In this document: positions 1 to 9,861 of the stretch, one piece after another
Layout: each line of letters begins with the position of its first letter
Numbering within the stretch: position 1 is the first letter of the stretch
NCBI GenBank assembly: GCA_001931875.2
Contig: MSJH02000698.1
Coordinates: 558,001-622,000 of the forward strand
Reading direction: 5' to 3'
DNA from: Byssochlamys sp. IMV 00236
Lineage: Eukaryota; Ascomycota; Eurotiomycetes; Eurotiales; Thermoascaceae
DNA: 64,000 bases
Made by a program: the position numbers and the translations under genes
The notes under the pieces: model-generated
Told to the model about the DNA's origin: nothing
Seen by the model: only the letters and a program-made list of their open reading frames with translations
The model's database searches: none

Positions 1-1962
1 CAAGAGCGATGCTATCTTCGGCATTCGAGGCAATTTACATCGTCTAGCGCTCTCCGTCGACTGGAAGCTGGTGAGTTGGTTCCGTTCAATGACAATTGGG
101 TCGAATCTAGCTAACCTAAGATTAGGACGTCCAGCACAAGAGACATCTGATCAAGGACATCACCAGTGGTCTGCAGGCAGCAATTATGGCCTGATCGCAA
201 CCAGTATGCCCTTCTAGATAGCTTCTCTGTCCATTGCAATTTGGCTGGCATGGTTCATACTGACTTTATCAAGCGTTTGGCGCGGCAGTCGCGCTCGCAG
301 CTCTAGGTGGTTATTATATAGGGACCGGAAAGCAGCAACAACCAGCAGCCCTGACAAGTTCTACAACACCGTTGAAGGATATGCAGCCTCCGCACCATGA
401 TACTTCCCCGGAGAACATCAAGGCAGCTATTGCAGAATTTAAGGAGATAGTAGGAGAGGACAACGTCATGAGCGACAAAGACGCAGTAGAGACATATGCC
501 ACTTCAGATTGGTCCTCCTATACTCCCAAGAAGACCGAAGTCGCCGCTGTTGTGGTCTCTCCATCGACGACGGAGGAAGTCTCCCGCATAATGAAAGTTT
601 GCCACAAACGACTACTACCGGTGACTGCATACGCAGGAGGTACCAGTCTGGAAGGTCACTTCGCGCCAACAAGAGGGGGAGTGTGTATCGATTTTGGGAA
701 TATGAATCAGATATTGAAACTCCACAAAGATGACCTGGACGTTGTCGTGCAGCCTGCAGTGCAGTGGGAAATGCTGAACGACGAGCTTTCAAAGGACGGA
801 CTCTTTTTCCCTCCAGACCCTGGTCCTGGTGCAATGATTGGAGGTATGGTCGGTACAGGCTGCTCAGGAACCAATGCCTATCATTATGGAACAATGCGCG
901 ACTGGGTCGTCTCATTAACCATTGTCCTCGCTGATGGCACCATTATCAAAACCAGACAGAGACCTCGCAAATCCAGCGCTGGTTACGATCTGACCAGGGC
1001 ATTCATTGGCAACGAGGGTACACTTGGGCTGGTAACCGAAGCGACTCTGAAATTGGCCGTCAAACCGAGCGATGAGAGTGTGGCGGTAGCATCCTTCCCG
1101 ACTATTCACAGTGCCGCAGGATGCGTCTCCGAGATCGTCAAGGAAGGGGTGAACATCGCAGCAGTAGAGCTTATGGATGATGTCTTGATGAAGATCATCA
1201 ATATGGGTAAGGGGAGCGCTCGAACATGGGACGAGGCTCCCACGTTATTCTTCAAGTTCGCAGGCACCCCAGATTCAGTCAAAGAACAGGTCTCAATCGT
1301 GCAGAAACTGGCGAAGAAGGCTAATAGCAAGACCTTTGACTTTGCTCGCAACCGTGAGGAGATAAATGCATTGTGGAGCGCAAGGAAAGTAGCTCTCTGG
1401 AGCGTCTTCGAGATGAGAAAGGATCCTGGTGATCATTTCTGGACTACCGATGTTGCTGTTCCCATCAGCCGCTTGGCAGACATCATTGAGGAGACCAAGG
1501 ACGATATTAGGAAAAGCGGCCTTGTAGGAGGAATTGTCGGGCATGTTGGAGATGGTAACTTCCACAGTAAGTGTATCCACACTGCGAGAGATTTTTCAGA
1601 CCAGAATCTTCTAACAGCACGATATAAAGGTTTTCTTCTTTTCAATGAAAATGAAAAGAAAACCGCAGAAGGCCTTGTCCACCGCATGGTCAAGCGTGCT
1701 GTGGAAATGGAGGGTACTGTTACTGGAGAGCACGGTGTTGGAATGATCAAGCGGGATTACCTCGCTCATGAACTGGGCGAGTCTACAGTTGATGCTATGC
1801 GTCGAGTATGTGATTCCCACTGTCTCCTCAGATTAATTCCTATGGCTAACATGATCAATACGTACTCAGATGAAACAAGCGTTCGATCCATTGTGTCTGC
1901 TCAACTGTGACAAGGTCGTGAGAGTCCAGCAACCGAAGCCAGATGAAGTTTCAGAGTGGTAG
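1..1962 (+). CDS. D-lactate dehydrogenase (cytochrome), mitochondrial FAD enzyme, 5' partial
   Basis: Oxidises D-lactate to pyruvate, passing electrons to cytochrome c; expected in mitochondria. Proposed exons are 1-70 (start lies off the window), 274-1566, 1630-1805 and 1870-1962, together 543 codons in one continuous phase. Exon 1 reads as an Arg/Ser-rich presequence. The next exon opens with a hydrophobic stretch ending GGYYIGTG, which suits an inner-membrane anchor. The FAD-binding PCMH domain follows (AYAGGTSLEGH, GGMVGTGCSGTNAYHYG), then the FAD-oxidase C domain (GHVGDGNFH, TGEHGVG). The introns at 1567-1629 and 1806-1869 carry CTAAC branch sites; both happen to leave an open frame if retained, so an unspliced reading gives a wrong C-terminus. 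The spliced end, LLNCDKVVRV, fits the family. The 203-nt intron 71-273 is the least certain and could hide a small exon. Convergent with the next gene. Confidence 0.88.
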
Positions 1963-2392
1963 TCATCCACTTGAAATTCGAACCTGTGGGACTGGGAGAA
2001 GTGGCCAATGCGAAAGGCGTTAACCTACTGAAGTTGTCCTCCAGCTACAGTGGCTAGGTATTTTGTCCGCATACTTTGGACATTGACGTCTCCGAATATT
2101 GCGATATTGGCGCCTGGACGCTATTCCCATCAAATGCACGGGAATGGCTATGCGCTCTTTCTCAAGTCAGTGGCCATCAAAGCCTGTACATAAATACACA
2201 TTTAATGACTCGACTTGAGCATTAATGGGAATAAATGGTTGATCACTGAGATCAAGTATTGATCTGTGTTATATACATTGACGAAAGTCCAATAGCCACC
2301 TTGAACAAACATCCCAGTACGCTCAAATGGCAGATGATCTGAGTTTATACTGTACGTGAACTCATGAAGGAAATTCAGTCAAAACAGCAAAG

Positions 2393-3100
2393 TCAACCTT
2401 CCACCCGCTTAATTCCCGCGTCATCCAGCGTCAACTTCGCCTTGTTAAAATCGTCTGATCTGGGCAAATCGATATGTATACTCGATGCAACAGCCACGCT
2501 CATAGTGACTTCCCCATCGCTGCTCAGCTCCAACACATGTCCTCCAGCCGCATGGTCCTGGCTGATGAAATGGAGGTGTTGCCCCGCGACAGCAAACCCC
2601 TGCCATGACTTAGGGGATCTGAACCCAATAATAGTTGCATCAACATTCTCGTAATCTCTCACAAATTGATTATCCCTCAATTCCGACAGCGGCTGCCCCT
2701 TATACTCTTGGCCCCTCACGGTTCGTGCCTTGATATGCTTGAAGTGCCCCTTGATGCGGTACGACAAGAAAAGATTCGTCGTGTGAGGTTTGAATTTTTC
2801 CAACTCTTCTTCTATGGATGTCTTGTCTGCCAAAATCACCTGCTTGGTGTCATCAGGGACGAAATTCGTGCACACCCCGTAGGGAATCTGCTCGTCTGGA
2901 GAGGCTACAGTGATGTCGCCTCCAGCGCGGAGCTTGTAGACTGTTCCGTCAAGCAAGAGGAGTTCACCGTCCATTCGGGAAAACGTCCCTAGACCCTGGT
3001 TGCCTTTCTGTTGGAATTGGGAGACTGAAATCCCGGTCTCGCTGACGCCATCCATGAGGGCGTTTAAGAGTGAGTATTGATAGATGTGATTTTTCTCCAT
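2393..3100 (-). CDS. Alpha-acetolactate decarboxylase (bacterial-type)
   Basis: Converts 2-acetolactate to acetoin (bacterial BudA/AldB family), diverting pyruvate-derived acetolactate away from branched-chain amino acid synthesis. The protein is 235 aa and uninterrupted, the size of bacterial enzymes. Family hallmarks are visible: MDGELLLLDG near residue 43, the metal-binding GQHLHFISQDH segment and GGHVLEL. The two HLH histidines and the GGH histidine fit the Zn ligands. No signal peptide is seen, so it is probably cytosolic. The start ATG is the first in the frame and gives a normal family N-terminus. The absence of introns, unlike most neighbours, and the bacterial family suggest old horizontal acquisition; this is inference. 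It lies tail to tail with D-lactate dehydrogenase 430 bp away, another enzyme of pyruvate-linked metabolism. Confidence 0.9.
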   Translation of the reverse strand: MEKNHIYQYSLLNALMDGVSETGISVSQFQQKGNQGLGTFSRMDGELLLLDGTVYKLRAGGDITVASPDEQIPYGVCTNFVPDDTKQVILADKTSIEEELEKFKPHTTNLFLSYRIKGHFKHIKARTVRGQEYKGQPLSELRDNQFVRDYENVDATIIGFRSPKSWQGFAVAGQHLHFISQDHAAGGHVLELSSDGEVTMSVAVASSIHIDLPRSDDFNKAKLTLDDAGIKRVEG

Positions 3101-4729
3101 GGCTGTGGATTTGGATGTGGTGTTGTATGAGGGAATAGCTCTTCCAATTTAGCGTGTCTTATTAAGGCTGGTGTATTGGTCTTAGAAGATAGACTTGTTC
3201 GCGACAGTTCATCCTTTTGTGTATACCTATTATGATGGAAGATGGACGATGACGCCATGTGGATCTTCCCGTGCCCGATTCTCGGCGTGTTCGATCAATC
3301 CGGCATTTCAATAATAATCTGGAAATTAATACATCTAGACCATCCTAGTGGCATACTTGTTCAGCTTTTCTTTACTTATGTTGTCGTTCATTTTCCCGTC
3401 CAGCGTTTCCAATATATATACTGTAAAGCGACCTCAGGACCTGTGAATTGCCCCTTTCCAGTTAGTTTTCCCATTTCCGGCATGGTTGCCCGGTACGCCA
3501 TATTATTATCACTGCCCTATATTGGCCTGCCAGCTATAAGAATTATTTTCTTCTTTAGCTCTTTTTTCTTTCGGATCTCTTTATTATTCTACACCTACTC
3601 TATCCTTGCTCTTTTATTTTATTTATCCGTTGGATAACTTGCACCCCCTATTTTCCCTATCTCTTTTTGCCTTCTTGGAAACCGCGGCTGTGCCTTTATC
3701 TCTAACCATTTTTATTTCTTGTATTTTTAAGCACCCTTTTAATAGTTTGCCTTAATTGAATATTGGACTTGTATTATTTAGCTGTCTTACTAGTAGATAA
3801 TTACGGAACAGCAGGACCCAGGGAAGGAATTCGCGAATAATCACTGAGCACGTCACGTAATGGTATACAGTGGAGAATTGGTAGAATATACCAAGATGGT
3901 AGATTTAGGTATACCAGAGAAGGGGAATATACCAAGGAAGGACTAGGTATATAAGGACGCCCATTTACGCTCTACAGATGTATTTAATTCTTTGCGCTCA
4001 ATCTCATATTATTTATTTATTAGGTAGGTATCTACTACGGGTTAGTAAGAATAGTACTGGAAGGATCATGATCCGACCAGGCTCTATTTCTGACTTAGCT
4101 ATTATTCAGTTATCCAGTTAGACCCAATGAGTTACACGATCTACGAAGCCTTACCCGAAGGACTGTGGTAAGCAGGCCGCATCGACTGCCTAAGGACAAG
4201 ACTTAAGGAAGTTAGGTCATCGAGGAGGAACCAGGTAAGAGTTCTGCTTGAGCTTTCCCTAACAACAGTACGATAGGGTAGGTAACTAGCTAGGAAGGAT
4301 CATAGGGTGGTAACAATAACAGGCAGAAAATATCAACAAAGAATTATTTTTACTTCCCGTGACTTATTTAATTCATACTGCACTAGAACTGGACTAGATA
4401 CATTCAAATTCCTTGATTTTTCTCTATTTCTGAATGAGTTTTAATCTCACTGCCTTCCCTGGCCCTACTGAGATCACATGAGAGGTGGCATATTGTACCC
4501 AGGCCTGTCTACAGTTCCATTAGACCACAGGTATGGCATTTTTTAAGATTCCGCTCCCAAGCTCCCAGTTATCAGCAAGCCATATCACCTATTCTGCCAC
4601 TGTATATTACTACGTTATGTAATAATAAAGATGTTTGTTTCCATTGACTACCTACCTAAGATGGAAATCAAAGATAACGCAATGACCAGTCAAGCCAAGC
4701 ATCGTGCTCGTATACTTAGGGATAGGACT
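3101..4729. other. AT-rich intergenic stretch, possible decayed repeat
   Basis: No gene could be supported here. The DNA is AT-rich with stops in all frames. Around 3895-3965 a phrase resembling 'ggtatataaggac' follows near-repeats of 'atataccaa', which looks like an old LTR-type promoter, but no terminal repeats or coding remnants were found. The short frame at 4631-4864 on the plus strand overlaps the last exon of the vWA gene antisense and is not taken as a gene. Confidence 0.4.
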
Positions 4730-6281
4730 TCATTCCTCCGGGAGCTCTCTAGTCATCGCGCCAAGAAGTATCTCAAGGAATCTCTCCTGGTGAGTATCCT
4801 GATCGCTCTGCTCATTGATATCGTGGTAGCTCATTGTGCCAACCATCTAGTGGCCAACCGTTAGCTAGGTACCTAGTCATTTAAAAGCTCAGAAAAGGCC
4901 CGTGACTCACTTGGCGCTCATATTTGTCTTTGATATCTTTCCCAAGACGGTTAAGGAATTCCGTTGCTTTTTCATCATCCCCAACTTGCACAAATTGAAT
5001 TCCAACTTGGCGGGCTGATGCATCTAGCTCGTCCAGTTTGACTGCGGTTTTGATAAGACGCTTTCTTGTTTCTACTTTGTCATTTGCTTCTCCATCGGTC
5101 AGGATAATAAGGTCTAGAGGCTTTGGCTCTTCGACACGGGCTCCTCTTCGATAAGCAGCAAACTCGGCCGTGTATCGTGAGAGAATCTTCGTGAGAATTG
5201 GTTCCAAGAAGGTGCGGCCTCCGGACCTTCTCAATTCGACATTATCGATGACTTTTAGTATTGTGTCGCCACTCTTAACATTCATCTTCTTCAGCTGGTC
5301 ATCACGCAAAAGAAAATGCACATCTACACCTTCCTCGTCTTCTCTCGCGCCGACTTCTGCAGCGTAACGCATCGCTCCACGGACCATGTCCCACCGTGAC
5401 AGCTTCCCTCCTCTCTTTGCCGGCAATGACATCGAGTTTGTATTGTCGATAACGAAGATTGTATGCCATTCTCGAATGCGTCCAATGTCCCATCTTTCTT
5501 CAACCCCACCAGATTCGTCCAACTTGGTCTGAGGCTGCGACGATCCTTCGGCATTTTCGTTCGATGGTACTGAACCACCCTGTGTGAGTCTTCCATCCAG
5601 CACGAAACCACCTAGGCTCTCTTCAACCTGTGCATCTCCGTCTACCTGGTTGAGCTGGATTACGCAGCCGTTTGTTGGCGGGGAAATTACCATCCCTCGA
5701 ATATCCCTGTCTTCATCGTTGCGTGATACGATCATTTCCTCTACGGGAGTAATGGTGTACGTTGTATTGCGTATACAGGGTAGGACAGCTACAGCAACAA
5801 GGCGCTCATTGTTTTGCTTGATCTTTCTGGCGATCCCGACCACGTATCTGTTCGTCGGCGCAAAGGACCCATCGCAGGTGATCTCGAAGGTCCTGATAGA
5901 CGCGCTTTGGCCGTTTAAGATGATGGAAGGAGAACCGAACTGTCGTGGTTGAGCTGGAAGTGCAACACGGAGCTGACTCCCACCCCCACCCATCACTCCG
6001 AGCTTGATAGGATTAGAACTCAGCAGTTCAATTGAAACACCGAGTTTCAAACGAGGTGTCTGCGGACCATAATACCGCCCAACGAATCCAAAAAGTTCCG
6101 TAGAGATTTGGAAAGTCCGTTGTTGGTCATTCGGAATATCTTCGGTGTGGAAGCTCACTGGGAATGCCTGGTGGCCGGAATCACTCTTGACCGTGGGTTT
6201 AGCAAACCATGCGAAATATTTCCTCTCGTGACTTTCATCAACTGCTGCGTTCCGGATCGTGATTGACTTCCAGATCGGCAT
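4730..6281 (-). CDS. von Willebrand factor A domain protein with uncharacterised N-terminal domain
   Basis: Two exons, 6281-4911 and 4846-4730, give 495 aa. The 64-nt intron has a GTGAGT donor and a GCTAAC branch site; without it the protein would end in an unlikely tail. Residues 1-235 form a domain clearly related to the divergent neighbour at 6940-7647 (shared KYFAWFA / RYFAYFA, TELFGFVGR / SEIFGYIGR, the TF-CD-NRYV-GIAR block). A linker follows, then a vWA domain from about 270. Its MIDAS-type motif is DNTNS at 279-283 (D-x-T-x-S) and a later TDGEAND supplies the second acidic site. The C-terminus LEILLGAMTRELPEE resembles ends of fungal vWA proteins. No signal peptide or membrane segment. 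vWA domains usually bind proteins through a metal ion; the partner is unknown. A functional link with the divergent gene is inferred from shared domain and promoter region. Confidence 0.85.
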
Positions 6282-6382
6282 TTTGACTTATCTAGTAGAT
6301 AGGCTCTGAAGATGAGTAAATCGGGACTGTGCCTTGCGAATGATTGAATCGGAGCTGAAGAGTGCGAGACGAGAGTTGGTCT

Positions 6383-6388
6383 ATATAG
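6383..6388 (-). promoter_or_regulatory. TATA-like box for the vWA gene
   Basis: TATATA lies about 100 bp upstream of the vWA start codon, inside the 658-bp region between two divergent genes. Position and sequence fit a fungal core promoter; no experimental support. Confidence 0.4.
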
Positions 6389-6622
6389 GACTGGGGATAT
6401 CGCGAGTATGCTCGTGTCATGAGAGCCTGGGACCCGTTCAGTCGCATATGATGGATGCAGGCCTATACGCAGCAAAAAAGGTTGCAGAATCATCATCTAA
6501 CGCCATAGAACACGCAGTTGTCCATTTTTGGTAATCGCATGCACCATAGAGAATGCCTGACTCTTTGATAAGTAGTCGTTGAAAACCACGGCACAACGTG
6601 GCCCACGTGTACTGGAACGCCC

Positions 6623-6637
6623 TTTTTTTTTTTTTTT
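6623..6637. repeat. Poly(T) tract in the divergent promoter region
   Basis: Fifteen uninterrupted T on the plus strand lie midway between the two divergent start codons. Poly(dA:dT) tracts are commonly nucleosome-depleted in fungal promoters, so it may serve both genes. Confidence 0.6.
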
Positions 6638-6801
6638 CCCTACGTACGTCTTGCTTACATCCTGGATGCAAGGCTAGATGTGACCAAAAAGTATATGCAA
6701 CTATTAGATATACACTGCGTGACTAGACAAGGATTTGTGCATTGGGCACGCCTGATACAGACTCACCCACCCATCTTTCCGGACCTTGGCCGGAAATTTC
6801 C

Positions 6802-6808
6802 TATAAAT
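6802..6808 (+). promoter_or_regulatory. TATA-like box for the stand-alone N-domain gene
   Basis: TATAAAT is found about 130 bp upstream of the ATG at 6940, in the expected orientation. Together with the box at 6383-6388 it suggests two separate core promoters in the shared divergent region. Confidence 0.4.
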
Positions 6809-6939
6809 TTTGTGGATCATATGGTTCTCAAGAAATAAATTCTCTCGGGCTTTCTTGTCTTCTACGTTTGGCAGTATCCCGCATCCCTCAAAGTTCTGTG
6901 AATAGCCAGTCTCCAATACTTTTGAATAGTCTATGAAAG

Positions 6940-7647
6940 ATGGCTATAGTTACGTACAACGTAACAATCAAGAATGGAAGCAACGACACAAGCACAAAAC
7001 GCCGTTACTTTGCCTATTTTGCTGCCCCAGCCATAACTGGGAATACTGGTCGAGCGGCTCTTCCGGTTGTTTCCTACAAGACCAACTCGCTGGGTAACGG
7101 GGCTCGTGCCTCGTTTAGCTATACCTCAGAGATCTTCGGCTATATTGGTAGATCCTCCTCATCCAGCTCGAACCTGAAAGCCGGGGACAACGTTACTTTG
7201 GAGGATGCGAAGCCTGCAACTGTCTCGGAGAGGGGAAACGGGGGCAAGGTACTCCAGGTAAAGCTCAGCGATGACGACGGCCAGCCAACGATTGCGAAAA
7301 ACCCCGACGATGCAGATAATGCCCCTCAGCGGACCTTTACCGTTTACTGCGATGCTGGCATTACATACCCCAATAGCTATGTTACTGGCTTGGCTCGCAA
7401 TGTCGTTAATAGTGGCGAAACGGCCACAGCTGCCCTTCCGGCCATCAGCGGCCATACGTACAACATTAAACCGAATCCTATCCTCTACATTGTGCAGGGA
7501 GATGACAATCAAGGATCAATTGTCACTACTACTGCCACTGCGGATAACTCTTTTTCGCTTGACTTTGGTGCTGGTCGTACCTCAGCAGTCGTTACCAACA
7601 CCACAAACGCTGATGGAAAGAGCATCTTTAGCGCTGTTTTTTCGTGA
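6940..7647 (+). CDS. Stand-alone homologue of the vWA-linked N-terminal domain
   Basis: Uninterrupted 235-aa protein starting MAIVTYNVTIKNGS. It aligns along its length with residues 1-235 of the divergent vWA protein: same opening (xITIRN / VTIKN), RRYFAYFAAP, TSEIFGYIGR, a central acidic region, TVYCDAGITYPNSYVTGLAR, and ALPAISGHTYNIKP. Predominantly beta by appearance, with Ser/Thr/Asn-rich loops. There is no signal peptide and no membrane segment. I do not recognise this domain as a named family. The pair presumably arose by duplication, with either gain of vWA by one copy or loss by the other. It could compete with or co-assemble with the vWA protein; that is inference. The last 40 residues (Thr/Ser/Asn-rich) diverge from the partner. 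Confidence 0.8.
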   Translation: MAIVTYNVTIKNGSNDTSTKRRYFAYFAAPAITGNTGRAALPVVSYKTNSLGNGARASFSYTSEIFGYIGRSSSSSSNLKAGDNVTLEDAKPATVSERGNGGKVLQVKLSDDDGQPTIAKNPDDADNAPQRTFTVYCDAGITYPNSYVTGLARNVVNSGETATAALPAISGHTYNIKPNPILYIVQGDDNQGSIVTTTATADNSFSLDFGAGRTSAVVTNTTNADGKSIFSAVFS

Positions 7648-7905
7648 AGAAGTCTTCACTGAGTGTTAAGAAGATATGAAGCTTTTCATGTTCGTGAAAA
7701 GTTACTTGTCATAATCCTCAAATATCTACAGCTCATCCACAACACACTTGTCTTTGAAACTAAGTGCATGAAACACAGATCTTCCGTACTATGCTTATGA
7801 AAATCCTCTAGTATACCTCCACACGTATTCTTAAACTGTATAGAGCGACATATGAGAGAGGGGTCCGGTGTAACCGCATACGGAGCTCTGATCTCCTTCA
7901 CCAGA

Positions 7906-8500
7906 TCAGTCACCGGTACTTAATCCATGCAATCTATGTTCCAAGCTAGACTCAAAAGATCTAAGAAGGAAAATACTTTTCCAATGCTGGGACGACCGAG
8001 TTTGTTCTCTTCTTAAGCCACACAGTGCATAAAACGCTAAAACCGACATCTGCCTGAAGCCCATCTCCGTAATGATCACAGGGTCTGAGGGTAGTCTTGA
8101 GAACGTGTTTGACACCCTCGTCCCAGCCAGGAGGTCGGGGATGACGTGGACATTCTAGACGCCCTCTCTCAGCTTGCAACTTGGAGCGTACTTCATGGGG
8201 CCTCCTCTGCATGTGTAGGACTACGGGCTGCATTCCGTCCACATACGTGACGAAAAGGAGGTCTTGTGATAGTCTAGATGCAACAGCAAGGAGGCTGGGC
8301 CCGGAGTAAAGTTGGGAAGCCGGTAGTTCAATATCAGAATCTCCCGAGGTCGACATGAGTGCTTTCCATTTCTGTCCTTGAACCTGAGCAGTTGCTGCTA
8401 TAACGTTAATGCCTGAATAAGCCGGAGGCGCCGGTTTGGGCTTCTTGGCTATAGTTAACTGCCTAGCTAAATTGGAAAAAAGGTAGTCAAGAGATCTGTT
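7906..8500 (-). pseudogene. Broken gene of unknown function
   Basis: On the minus strand an open frame covers about 8500-8160 (KPKPAPPAYSGINV, then SLLAVASRLSQDLLFVTYV, HMQRRPHEVR). The protein-like sequence continues in another frame from about 8155 to 7906 (VHVIPDLLAGTRVS, SDPVIITEMGF, MSVLAFYALCGLRREQ). The two parts could be joined only by a 37-nt GTACGC..TAG segment, shorter than normal fungal introns, or by a frameshift near 8155. I do not recognise the family. A third frame carrying a short coiled-coil-like piece (IRELREKENN) lies just upstream near 8500-8560. A decayed gene is the simplest reading; a real gene with an unusually short intron is the alternative. Confidence 0.35.
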
Positions 8501-9050
8501 TCATATTATTCTCTTTCTCCCGCAGTTCCCGTATCTTGACTTGCAATTTTTGGGCACCCGCTTACTTGATACTCCAAACTATCCTCACCCTGAGCATTTC
8601 AAGGATGCATGGCAAACTGGGCTTCAGTTGTGCAAACATCAAATCGCCTGGAGACTTGGCTGTCGCCGTCGGTGCAGCGCTGAGTGCTGTGACAAGTGGC
8701 GCCGTATCACTTGCGCCTGGAGCCGGAGGAGGGATTACGTTGGCAATAAACATGTGCAATCTAGCTGGATAGGAACCTGGATAGGCCGCACTAGCTGGGT
8801 TTGTGGTCGTAGCTGGATGCTCGGCATTATATCAGCGGCGTCAAGATCGGTGAGCTTCTCGCCAAACGATCGGGATTTACTAGAATCGCGGGACTGACAC
8901 TGGAGCAGAAACCATAAAATCGATATGTACAGGTGTTTGGTGGAGGTGTGTTTCTCTTCTCACACTGTGCCAGGGGCTAAGCAATCTCGAATAGTGATAT
9001 AATCACTTGGACATCACTTTTTGCATTCGTGATACTTCCTCGGCATGGTT
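8501..9050. other. Intergenic stretch between two gene remnants
   Basis: No gene is called. The plus strand has a short frame ending at 8772 with a Gly/Ala-rich segment (AVGAALSAVTSGAVSLAPG), reminiscent of membrane glycine-zipper segments. The minus strand of the same DNA is Pro/Ala-rich. Neither has convincing boundaries. Confidence 0.3.
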
Positions 9051-9500
9051 TTATAATTCTGTAGATGCTGTGAGAGCTTGAATTGTTAACGGTTTTGTCT
9101 GGACTTTTCCTTCCATTTTGTCAATCTTCTCGGCAAGCCAAAGTAAAATGTTATCAGGAGACCAGCAGCGAAACGTTTCAATTGTTTCCTTGAGATTTAG
9201 TTATTTCTGGCGACCTTATTATATCAATGAGTCCATGTAAAAGTCGTTTGTAGTGAGCAGTCAGTATCTGCGAGACTCTGACGGTAGGCAAGTTTTCGTC
9301 TTCCGTCGATTCGTCCGAAGTCGCATTGTTTTCTGGCGATGTCACAAGCCTCGCAAGGTATGGGGGGTCCACTGCACCTCAAAACTGTCTTAGGACCGCC
9401 AGCGCAATTTCATTAAAGGAAAAATCCCTTGAATCTTTCTCTCCTTACAGTTTGAGCACGCAATTAAAACCTTGCGGTGTCGTTGTGGTATGGCCTCCAT
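9051..9500 (-). pseudogene. Zn2Cys6 zinc-cluster transcription factor remnant
   Basis: The start MEAIPQRHRKVLIA is followed by CSNCKERKIQ. After about 60 nt of non-coding sequence comes RCSGPPIPCEACDIARKQCDF and RIDGRRKLA. Put together, the cysteine spacing is C-x2-C-x6-C-x6-C-x2-C-x6-C, the fungal binuclear zinc cluster. The break between the halves lacks a GT donor at the needed place. Two further frame changes follow: one piece reads HYKRLLHGLIDIIRS (the usual helix after the cluster) and another reads LKETIETFRCWSPDNILLWL before a stop at 9051. The remnant totals about 120 codons, far below a normal factor. It points away from the NLR gene start and may once have regulated a neighbour; that is inference. 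Sequencing error at several sites would be the alternative. Confidence 0.65.
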
Positions 9501-9861
9501 GGTCGTCATTTTCGGCTTCACATTCTAGTTGTAAATCCTCCAGGGCAGGACCTCTGAATTCCCTCATATAGTTAGTCATTCTTCTTTGGGTTAAGCCGTC
9601 CATCGTTATCTTCTCGGGGCAGCAGCCAAGGTCGACCACGATCACAGATACCTACCTACCTATATTCTTTACCGTTCAACCTCAAACGAAGTGTTGTATG
9701 AGGTGGTTTAACAAGACTTGAAAAGGCTGTGCAAGCACTAGGTACAATTGCAGCCTGATGGATCGTCATGCTTATATACAAATTCGGATAGAGGGACATC
9801 GTGGGGTCCAAATCTTCTGGCAAAGGACACCATCTCTCTTCCACCAGATCAACAGACAATA

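Noticed and set aside
4631..4864. 77-codon plus-strand frame
   Set aside because: It is antisense to the last exon and intron of the vWA gene and has no own support.
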